DNA of 8,295 bases from Rikenellaceae bacterium UBA1749 (GTDB lineage: Bacteria > Bacteroidota > Bacteroidia > Bacteroidales > Rikenellaceae). A program made the position numbers and the translations under genes. The notes under the pieces are model-generated. The model saw only the letters and a program-made list of their open reading frames with translations, made no database searches and was not told the origin of the DNA. The stretch covers positions 18,184-26,478 of the forward strand of contig DCHP01000076.1 in NCBI GenBank assembly GCA_002315675.1, written 5' to 3'. Below, piece after piece: positions 1 through 4,853 of the stretch. Within the stretch, counting starts at the first letter, position 1. The number at the start of each line of letters is the position of its first letter.

Positions 1-29
1 TTGCAAACAAGAAGAAAGCAACTAAGTAG
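1..29 (+). CDS. rpsM: 30S ribosomal protein S13, 3' end only (partial)
   Basis: Only the last eight codons and the TAG stop (27-29) lie in the window. Read from position 3 they give ANKKKATK. This matches the Lys-rich C-terminal tail of Bacteroidetes S13, which contacts 16S rRNA and P-site tRNA in the 30S head. Identity rests on this short tail plus its position directly upstream of rpsK, the usual alpha-operon order. The 39-nt spacer to rpsK shows no hairpin and no terminator, so the two genes are probably co-transcribed. Confidence 0.8.
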
Positions 30-68
30 TCTAGACACTTTTGTACAATTAGAAATTTTCATAACAAA

Positions 69-458
69 ATGGCGAAAAAAACAAATACAGTTAAGAAACG
101 TACTGTTAAGGTTGGTACCAATGGTATGGCATTCGTTCATTCAACCTTCAACAATGTTATCGTTACTATAACAAATGATCTTGGAGAAGCAATCAGTTGG
201 AGTTCTGCAGGTAAAATGGGATTCCGTGGTTCAAAGAAGAATACTCCATATGCAGCACAGACTGCTGCCGAGGATTGTGCAAAGGTTGCATTTGACCTTG
301 GCTTGAAGAAGATCAAAGTTTATGTAAAGGGTCCAGGTTCTGGACGTGAATCTGCTATCAGAGCAATTCATGCTGCTGGTATTGAAGTTACAGAGATTGT
401 AGATAACACTCCAATGCCACACAATGGATGTCGTCCACCTGCACGTCGTAGAGTTTAA
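69..458 (+). CDS. rpsK: 30S ribosomal protein S11
   Basis: The 129-aa product is S11, a 30S platform protein that binds 16S rRNA near the E site and the mRNA exit. Family hallmarks are visible: a basic N-terminus, the segment FNNVIVTITNDLGEAISWSS at about 27-46, GFRGSKKNTPYAAQ at 51-64, the PGSGRESAIRAI loop at 89-100, and the conserved C-terminus HNGCRPPARRRV. Length is normal for the family. The ATG follows an A/T-rich stretch with no Shine-Dalgarno sequence, as is usual in Bacteroidetes. It is the second gene of the alpha-operon segment here, 39 nt after rpsM. The 94-nt gap to rpsD carries a structured element, so rpsD may be controlled separately. Confidence 0.98.
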   Translation: MAKKTNTVKKRTVKVGTNGMAFVHSTFNNVIVTITNDLGEAISWSSAGKMGFRGSKKNTPYAAQTAAEDCAKVAFDLGLKKIKVYVKGPGSGRESAIRAIHAAGIEVTEIVDNTPMPHNGCRPPARRRV

Positions 459-552
459 TTTATTAATCGGGTTTCCGAAAGGAAACCCGTCATAAAGTTG
501 CTATAGGCAACCTATTATGGAAAAGTAATAATAACCTTTAATTTATTAAAAA
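459..552 (+). promoter_or_regulatory. rpsK-rpsD spacer with two hairpins; candidate S4 autoregulatory leader
   Basis: Two strong hairpins are seen. Hairpin 1 (468-489) is a perfect 9-bp stem, CGGGTTTCC with GGAAACCCG, capped by a GAAA (GNRA-class) tetraloop. Hairpin 2 (491-519) has a lower stem CATAA/TTATG, a small asymmetric internal loop (A496 against 512-514), an upper stem GTTGC/GCAAC and a TATAG loop. A U-tract is absent, so hairpin 1 is not an intrinsic terminator. GGAAA recurs at 519-523 and could compete for TTTCC (472-476), which would give an alternative fold near the rpsD start. S4 is the known translational autoregulator of the alpha operon in E. coli and of rpsD in Bacillus, so an S4-binding leader directly before rpsD is a natural reading. 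I recall computationally predicted S4 leaders in Bacteroidia but cannot confirm a match. A processing or mRNA-stability element is the alternative. Confidence 0.5.
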
Positions 553-1158
553 ATGGCTAGATATACAGGCCCACAAACAAAGATCGCTCGTACCTTTGGT
601 GAACCAATATTTGGTAAAGCTATTTCTGAAAGAAGAAATTGCCCTCCAGGACAGCATGGTCTAAACCGTAAGCGTAAAAAACTAAGCGAATACGGTCTTC
701 AGTTGAAAGAAAAACAGAAAACCAAATTTATTTACGGAGTACTTGAACGTCAGTTCCGTAAAACATTTGAAAGAGCTGCTGCCAAAGGTGGTGTTACAGG
801 TGAAAACTTGCTATGCATGCTTGAACAGCGTCTTGATAATGTTGTTTATCGTTTGGGAATTGCACCATCTCGTGCTGCTGCCCGTCAGTTGGTTTCACAC
901 TGCCACATTGTTGTTAATGGTGAAGTAGTGAATATTCCATCATACTCTGTTAAAGTTGGTGAAGTAGTCGGAGTACGTGAAAAGTCAAAATCTCTAGAGG
1001 TTATTGATGAATCACTTAGAAGCCAGAAGATTTCACACTATAGCTGGTTAGAGTGGAACACTGAAAAGCTGGAAGGCAAAATGATTCAGATGCCTCAGCG
1101 TGCTGAAATTCCTGAAACAATTGACGAACAGTTGATTGTCGAACTCTACTCTAAATAG
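553..1158 (+). CDS. rpsD: 30S ribosomal protein S4
   Basis: The 201-aa product is S4, a primary 16S rRNA binder that nucleates 30S assembly at the five-way junction of the 5' domain. It begins MARYTGPQTKIARTFGEPIF and continues with RRNCPPGQHG at 28-36, both typical. The S4 RNA-binding fold spans about residues 91-153 (QRLDNVVYRLG, then SRAAARQLVSH and VNGEVVNIPS). The N-terminal region has a lone Cys30 and no zinc-binding Cys cluster, so this is a zinc-independent S4. It ends ELYSK at the usual length. In other bacteria S4 represses its own mRNA; the hairpins just upstream (459-552) make that plausible here. An 8-bp inverted repeat overlaps its stop codon. Confidence 0.98.
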   Translation: MARYTGPQTKIARTFGEPIFGKAISERRNCPPGQHGLNRKRKKLSEYGLQLKEKQKTKFIYGVLERQFRKTFERAAAKGGVTGENLLCMLEQRLDNVVYRLGIAPSRAAARQLVSHCHIVVNGEVVNIPSYSVKVGEVVGVREKSKSLEVIDESLRSQKISHYSWLEWNTEKLEGKMIQMPQRAEIPETIDEQLIVELYSK

Positions 1159-1171
1159 TGATTACTATTTA
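1152..1171 (+). repeat. Perfect 8-bp inverted repeat overlapping the rpsD stop codon
   Basis: TAAATAGT (1152-1159) is followed by a GATT loop and its exact complement ACTATTTA (1164-1171). The rpsD stop TAG (1156-1158) lies inside the left arm. The stem is A/T rich, hence weak, and has no U-tract after it, so it is not an intrinsic terminator. Further into the 83-nt spacer, ATTGG (1180-1184) can pair with CCAAT (1206-1210) just before a T-run at 1210-1215, a weak second structure. Function is unknown; a role in uncoupling rpsD from rpoA or in RNA processing is only a possibility. Confidence 0.4.
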
Positions 1172-1241
1172 ACGCAGTTATTGGCGGCTGCGGAAAGGAT
1201 TATCACCAATTTTTTATTTCTAACACAAATTATTATTTATA

Positions 1242-2234
1242 ATGGCAATACTACCATTCCAAAAACCCGATAAGGTTATTATGCTAGATTCTTCCGCTAC
1301 ATTCGGACGTTTTGAATTCCGTCCATTGGAGCCTGGTTTCGCATTGACTGTCGGTAACGCATTGCGTCGTATATTACTCTCCTCTCTAGAGGGTTATGCG
1401 ATAACATCTGTTAGAATCCCAGGAGTAGAACACGAGTTTGCTTCAATTGATGGTGTCATGGAGGAGATGATTGAGATTATTCTTAATCTTAAAAAGATCC
1501 GTTTAGTAAAAACCGTTGATAATATCGATTCAGAAAGCTTTACTGTTAAAGTTTCAGATATGACTGAACTGACAGCTGGACAGTTATCAAATTCGATGAG
1601 TTCATTCAAAGTACTTAATCCTGATTTGGTTATCTGCCGTATGCAGAAAGAAGTTAAGTTTGATATGGAACTGACTATCGGTAAAGGTCGTGGATATGTC
1701 CCAGCTGACGAAAATCGTCCGCTTAATTGTCCTATTGGTCTTCTTCCAATAGATTCAATTCACACTCCAATCGTCAATGTAAAGTATTACAGAGAGGATT
1801 ATCGTGTTGAACAGAAGACTGATTACGAAAAACTTGTTATCGAAATAACTACTGATGGTTCTATTCATCCAAAAGATGCTTTGAAAGAAGCTGCTAGAAT
1901 CCTGATTGTTCACTTCCAATTGTTCTCTGACGAAAAGATAACTGTTGACGTCGAAGAAAAAAATTCAGCTGAGGATTTCGATGAGGATATTCTTAAAATG
2001 CGTCAAGTTCTTAAGACAAAACTTACAGAACATGATTTGTCAGTCAGAGCACTTAATTGCTTGAAGGCTGCTGATGTTGAAACGCTTGGAGATCTAGTCC
2101 GTTATCAACGTCAGGAATTAATGAAGTTCCGTAATTTTGGAAAGAAATCTCTTTCAGAATTGGATGCACTTCTTGAGAAGAAAGATTTGTCATTCGGAAT
2201 GGATGTTTCAAAGTATAAACTTGATAAAGATTAA
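1242..2234 (+). CDS. rpoA: DNA-directed RNA polymerase subunit alpha
   Basis: The 330-aa product is the alpha subunit, which dimerises to scaffold RNA polymerase assembly and contacts UP elements and activators. The N-terminal domain (about 1-235) carries the dimerisation signature VGNALRRILLSSLEG at 37-51 and GRGYVPADENRP at 149-160. An acidic linker (about 238-250) joins it to the C-terminal domain (about 255-325), which contains LSVRALNCLKAADVETLGDL and FRNFGKKSLSELD. Arg269 matches the DNA-contacting Arg265 of E. coli. The start MAILPFQKPDK is characteristic of Bacteroidetes. The rpsD-rpoA gap is 83 nt, and rplQ follows after 5 nt, which suggests translational coupling to rplQ. Confidence 0.98.
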   Translation: MAILPFQKPDKVIMLDSSATFGRFEFRPLEPGFALTVGNALRRILLSSLEGYAITSVRIPGVEHEFASIDGVMEEMIEIILNLKKIRLVKTVDNIDSESFTVKVSDMTELTAGQLSNSMSSFKVLNPDLVICRMQKEVKFDMELTIGKGRGYVPADENRPLNCPIGLLPIDSIHTPIVNVKYYREDYRVEQKTDYEKLVIEITTDGSIHPKDALKEAARILIVHFQLFSDEKITVDVEEKNSAEDFDEDILKMRQVLKTKLTEHDLSVRALNCLKAADVETLGDLVRYQRQELMKFRNFGKKSLSELDALLEKKDLSFGMDVSKYKLDKD

Positions 2235-2239
2235 AGAAA

Positions 2240-2746
2240 ATGCGACACGGTAAAACAATAAATCATTTGGGACGTCAGTCTTCCCACCGCAAATCGTTGA
2301 TGGCAAACATGGCGTGCTCACTTATTCTGCACAAGCGCATCAACACTACGCTTGCAAAAGCAAAAGCTCTGCGCACATATGCTGAGCCACTTATTACAAA
2401 GGCTAAAGACGATACAACACATTCTCGTCGTATAGTCTTCTCATACTTGAAACAGAAAGAAGCAGTTACGGAATTATTCCGTACAATCGCTCCTAAGATT
2501 ATGGATCGTCCAGGCGGATATCTTCGTATTCTTAAGACTGGTTTCCGTCAAGGAGATGCTGCTGAAACATGTTTCATCGAATTCGTGGATTTCAATGAAG
2601 TTTACACTACAGCTAAGACTCCAGCTAAGAAATCTACAACTCGTCGTTCTCGTGCTAAAAAGTCAGTTGAAGTACCTGCTGCTGAAGCTCCTGTTGCTGA
2701 ACCAGCTACTGTAGTTGAAGAAACTGCTGCAGCTCCTGCTGAATAA
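2240..2746 (+). CDS. rplQ: 50S ribosomal protein L17 with long C-terminal tail
   Basis: L17 is a 50S protein near the exit-tunnel side of the large subunit. Residues 1-119 form the normal core: MRHGKTINHLGRQSSHRKSL, then HKRINTTLAKAKALR at 31-45, RPGGYLRILKTGFRQGDAAE at 90-109, and FIEFVDFN at 112-119. The protein then runs about 50 residues beyond the core. A basic stretch (about 126-142, rich in K/R/S/T) is followed by an acidic Ala/Pro/Val/Glu stretch (143-168) built of loosely repeated A-P-A-E units. Such tails are common in L17 of Bacteroidetes and are probably disordered. The gene starts 5 nt after rpoA and is the last gene of the operon, with a strong terminator 16 nt beyond its stop. 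Confidence 0.97.
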   Translation: MRHGKTINHLGRQSSHRKSLMANMACSLILHKRINTTLAKAKALRTYAEPLITKAKDDTTHSRRIVFSYLKQKEAVTELFRTIAPKIMDRPGGYLRILKTGFRQGDAAETCFIEFVDFNEVYTTAKTPAKKSTTRRSRAKKSVEVPAAEAPVAEPATVVEETAAAPAE

Positions 2747-2761
2747 TTTTAATAGCATATT

Positions 2762-2800
2762 AAATCAAAGGGGGATCTTTATGGTCCCCCTTTGATTTTA
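2762..2800 (+). terminator. Strong intrinsic terminator of the alpha operon, possibly bidirectional
   Basis: A perfect 14-bp stem pairs AAATCAAAGGGGGA (2762-2775) with TCCCCCTTTGATTT (2785-2798) around a 9-nt loop, with five consecutive G-C pairs near the loop. On the + strand the end of the stem merges into a T-rich stretch (TTTTA). pepE converges from the other strand and stops at 2820, 22 nt away. The same hairpin could therefore end both transcripts, although the U-tract is poorer in the minus direction (TTTAATAT). Confidence 0.9.
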
Positions 2801-2819
2801 TGTGCTTTGACTTCTTTTC

Positions 2820-3536
2820 CTATTGCTTTCTCATGAGGAACTGCAAGTCATCTCCGGTGGAAAGTTCCATTACTTCTGTATTGTATTTGAATATGCGTAA
2901 TTTTCTTGGTCCTATCAGAGACAGTTTTTCCCCTTCAATCAGAAACATGCATCCTTCACGTAATCCTGCAACATACATTTCTTTATTTGCTGTAATATAT
3001 TCGAGAATTCTTTGTTCCCTGGTTTCTCCACCATGTCCTTCAATTCGCGCATCTGTATAATGTGGGTTTATCTGGAAAGGTATCAGGTTCAGTGTCTTGA
3101 ATGATTCTGGTTCTACGATTGGCATATCGTTGGTTGTGCACAATGTTGGACATGTTATATTGCTTCCGGCACTCCAACCAATATATGGTGTTCCGTTTAT
3201 TACTTTCTGCCTAATTGGTTCCATTAAATGTTTTTCCTGCATTTTACTGACCAGCATGAATGTGTTACCTCCACCGACCACTATGCATTTTCCTTCAAGT
3301 ATGGTTTTGACCGGATCACCGCTGTGATGAATGGATTTAACTTTGACATTGAACTGCTGAAATCTTTTCTGGACTTTTTCTTCATACTCATCATATGAAA
3401 ATGTTACTCCTGCGTATGGGATGAATACTACTTCTTTAACGGAATTTTCTTCGCAGAATTTCTTGATGTTTTCTTTTGGATATTCCAGATATCCTTCACC
3501 AGGATTTGTGGAATTTGATATTAGCAATAGATTCAT
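2820..3536 (-). CDS. pepE: Peptidase E (alpha-aspartyl dipeptidase, S51 family)
   Basis: The 238-aa product matches peptidase E, a cytosolic serine peptidase that cleaves dipeptides with N-terminal aspartate. The S51 features appear in order: N-terminal LLLISNSTNPGEGYLE, FIPYAGVTFSYDEY (38-51), VVGGGNTFMLV (86-96), the nucleophile elbow GWSAGS (120-125) with Ser122, TTNDMPIVEP (134-143) with Asp137, and INPHYT (156-161) with His159, then GETREQRILEY (170-180). Ser122, Asp137 and His159 sit at a constant +2 offset from the Ser120/Asp135/His157 triad known in the Salmonella enzyme. The protein is about 9 residues longer than the Salmonella one, mainly at the C-terminus. It lies on the minus strand downstream of purN, separated by 230 bp, so it probably has its own promoter, although I found no clear TAnnTTTG box. 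Confidence 0.93.
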   Translation of the reverse strand: MNLLLISNSTNPGEGYLEYPKENIKKFCEENSVKEVVFIPYAGVTFSYDEYEEKVQKRFQQFNVKVKSIHHSGDPVKTILEGKCIVVGGGNTFMLVSKMQEKHLMEPIRQKVINGTPYIGWSAGSNITCPTLCTTNDMPIVEPESFKTLNLIPFQINPHYTDARIEGHGGETREQRILEYITANKEMYVAGLREGCMFLIEGEKLSLIGPRKLRIFKYNTEVMELSTGDDLQFLMRKQ

Positions 3537-3647
3537 TATTTCCTTAATTGTTTTAATTGATTTATATTGAAATTATGCACTATTTAAGTGCTCAAGAGGA
3601 AAAAAATCCGTAAGTGCAAACCAGTATACGGTATAATTGTGTGAATA

Positions 3648-3736
3648 TACTTGAAAAAATATGTTTTGTCGTTTTTACCACTATCACAGGCCTCAGTAAT
3701 GGGGACACTTCTCAATATTTGGATTTTTTTCAAGTA
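3648..3736. repeat. 12-bp perfect inverted repeat spanning 89 bp in the purN-pepE gap
   Basis: TACTTGAAAAAA (3648-3659) is exactly complementary to TTTTTTCAAGTA (3725-3736). The 65-nt interior can form a second, imperfect hairpin: CCACTAT (from 3678) pairs with GTAATGG (to 3702) around a GGCC centre, with one mismatch and one G-T pair. The element starts about 30 nt past the purN stop on the minus strand. It lies in a 230-bp non-coding gap (3537-3766) that otherwise shows only an 11-bp palindrome (TATACGGTATA, 3625-3635) and a 5-bp hairpin at 3577-3591. It could be the purN transcript terminator, a small structured RNA, or a remnant of a small palindromic or MITE-like repeat. No target-site duplication is evident. 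Confidence 0.5.
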
Positions 3737-3766
3737 GACTATAGTATAGAATATTGCTACCCGTTT

Positions 3767-4348
3767 TCATTCAGTAAGATTGTCAAGTATCTGGGAAATT
3801 ACATCTGGATAATATTTATATTCAAGTTGATGTATTTTTTCCTCTAGTGTTGTAGCTGATTCTTCAGGTGCAATACTGCACTTTGCCTGAAAAATAATCC
3901 TGCCTTTATCGTATTCCTGGTTTACATAATGTATTGTAATGCCACTTTCTTTCTCACCTGCTGCAATAACAGCCTTGTGCACGTTTACGCCATGCATTCC
4001 CTTTCCACCATATTTGGGCAACAGGGAAGGATGTATGTTGATTATTCTGTTCTCATACAGGGATGTTATTTCATCTGGAATGAATGTCATATATCCAGCC
4101 AGTACAATCAAATCAATCTGATGGCTTTTAAGAACTGATATTATTTCTGATGGCGAATTTTTAATGGTTTCATTATTGAAGAAATATGATTCTATATTTA
4201 ATTTCTTCCCTCTCTCTATTACTTTTGCATCAGATTTGTTTGTAAGTATGAATGAAACATTTACCTTACGGGATCTGTCCCTAAAATAACTTATAATGTT
4301 TTCAGCGTTTGTACCATTTCCCGAAGCAAATATTGCAATGTTTCTCAT
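3767..4348 (-). CDS. purN: Phosphoribosylglycinamide formyltransferase (GAR transformylase)
   Basis: The 193-aa product is PurN, which transfers a formyl group from 10-formyl-tetrahydrofolate to GAR in step 3 of purine synthesis. Visible features are the N-terminal phosphate-binding motif ASGNGTN (8-14), LAGYMTFIP (83-91) in the folate-binding region, and the signature IINIHPSLLPKYGGKGMHG (102-120) with catalytic Asn104 and His106. The catalytic Asp is Asp147 in EYDKGRIIFQ. Together these correspond to the Asn106/His108/Asp144 triad of E. coli. Length is normal. It is divergent from acpP across 170 bp. No other purine genes are adjacent, so it appears to be a stand-alone locus. No good Bacteroidetes promoter was found before it; TAATTTTA at 4371-4378 on the minus strand is only a near match. 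Confidence 0.96.
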   Translation of the reverse strand: MRNIAIFASGNGTNAENIISYFRDRSRKVNVSFILTNKSDAKVIERGKKLNIESYFFNNETIKNSPSEIISVLKSHQIDLIVLAGYMTFIPDEITSLYENRIINIHPSLLPKYGGKGMHGVNVHKAVIAAGEKESGITIHYVNQEYDKGRIIFQAKCSIAPEESATTLEEKIHQLEYKYYPDVISQILDNLTE

Positions 4349-4396
4349 TCTTCCAGAATTAAATTTTCGTTAAAATTACAAGTTTTTGCATAAAAC

Positions 4397-4429
4397 TATG
4401 TTTTTTTCATTAAAACTTTTTTATCTTTG
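4397..4429 (+). promoter_or_regulatory. Predicted primary sigma-factor promoter of acpP
   Basis: The -7 box TATCTTTG (4422-4429) fits the Bacteroidetes consensus TAnnTTTG at every fixed base. The -33 region is weaker: TATG (4397-4400) sits 21 nt upstream, one base from TTTG, within a T-rich tract. A start of transcription near 4433-4437 would give an acpP leader of about 85 nt. It is the only full-consensus box in the purN-acpP spacer. Confidence 0.7.
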
Positions 4430-4434
4430 TCGAA

Positions 4435-4483
4435 GATGTAAAAAGTTGGTTTTTGTATTGATAGGTTTTCAGGTTTTTACATC
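4435..4483 (+). repeat. 10-bp perfect inverted repeat in the acpP leader
   Basis: GATGTAAAAA (4435-4444) is exactly complementary to TTTTTACATC (4474-4483), with a 29-nt T/G-rich interior. The left arm begins about where transcription from the predicted acpP promoter would start, so the mRNA could carry a hairpin at its extreme 5' end. Two readings are possible: a stabilising 5'-terminal RNA structure, or two half-sites of a DNA operator controlling fatty acid genes. The sequence does not decide between them. Confidence 0.5.
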
Positions 4484-4518
4484 AAAGAATAAAAAATATA
4501 AATTAAAAAATAAAGATT

Positions 4519-4755
4519 ATGGCAGAAATTTCTTCTAAAGTTGTTGAAATTATCGTTGAAAAGTTAGGTGTTGATGCTTCTGAGGTTGTACCTACAGCTA
4601 ATTTCACAAATGATTTAGGTGCGGATTCTTTGGACACTGTTGAACTTATTATGGACTTTGAAAAAGCCTTTGATATTCAGATTTCAGAAGAAGACGCTGA
4701 AAAAATTTCAACAGTTGGTGATGCAATTGCTTATATTGAAAAAGCTATTGCATAA
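4519..4755 (+). CDS. acpP: Acyl carrier protein
   Basis: The 78-aa acidic protein is the type II fatty acid synthase acyl carrier protein. The phosphopantetheine attachment motif GADSLD lies at 34-39, with Ser37 as the modified residue; it is preceded by NFTNDLG and followed by VELIMDFEKAFDIQISEEDAEKI, the acidic helix II and III region that docks partner enzymes. Length and predicted four-helix layout are normal. It is the first gene of the + strand cluster and is followed 98 nt later by fabF, its direct enzymatic partner. A terminator-like hairpin between them suggests acpP mRNA is made in excess over fabF. The start is preceded by an A-rich, SD-free leader. Confidence 0.98.
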   Translation: MAEISSKVVEIIVEKLGVDASEVVPTANFTNDLGADSLDTVELIMDFEKAFDIQISEEDAEKISTVGDAIAYIEKAIA

Positions 4756-4792
4756 AACAACTCTCAACACAACAAGATTAGAATTATCTATG

Positions 4793-4841
4793 CTGCCTTA
4801 GAGTTTTGTTCTATTCGAATGAAACTTGGAGGCAGTTTTTT
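4793..4841 (+). terminator. Terminator-like hairpin with U6 between acpP and fabF (candidate attenuator)
   Basis: Positions 4793-4811 pair with 4817-4835 to form a 19-position stem around a 5-nt loop (TATTC). It has a G/C-rich base CTGCC/GGCAG, a middle AGTTT/AAACT, an upper TTC/GAA, four G-U pairs and one A-G mismatch (4800/4828). Six T residues (4836-4841) follow directly, the classic intrinsic-terminator layout. Because fabF begins immediately afterwards and no promoter is visible between the two, partial termination is the likely effect. The descending arm contains GGAGG (4828-4832), which would be hidden when the hairpin forms. Confidence 0.75.
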
Positions 4842-4853
4842 ATGCCGGCAATT

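Noticed and set aside
468..489. Hairpin after rpsK as an intrinsic terminator
   Set aside because: The stem is strong but no T-run follows, and the operon continues directly into rpsD.
591..598. TACCTTTG, a perfect -7 promoter box, inside the start of rpsD
   Set aside because: There is no TTTG at the required distance upstream, and it lies in conserved S4 codons (Arg-Thr-Phe-Gly), so chance is the better explanation.
3625..3635. 11-bp palindrome TATACGGTATA upstream of pepE as an operator
   Set aside because: It is short and A/T rich, not paired with a recognisable promoter, and could easily occur by chance.
3614..3847. 77-codon + strand reading frame in the purN-pepE gap
   Set aside because: It overlaps the end of purN on the other strand, has no recognisable motif, and its hydrophobic C-terminus is just the antisense of A/T-rich purN sequence.
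2820..4348. purN and pepE as a horizontally acquired insertion between the ribosomal and fatty acid clusters
   Set aside because: Both are intact housekeeping enzymes with base composition like the surroundings, and there are no integrase, transposase, tRNA or att-like repeats at the edges.
4371..4378. TAATTTTA on the minus strand as a purN -7 promoter box
   Set aside because: It is one base off the consensus and no TTTG lies 19-21 nt upstream, so it is too weak to annotate in such A/T-rich DNA.
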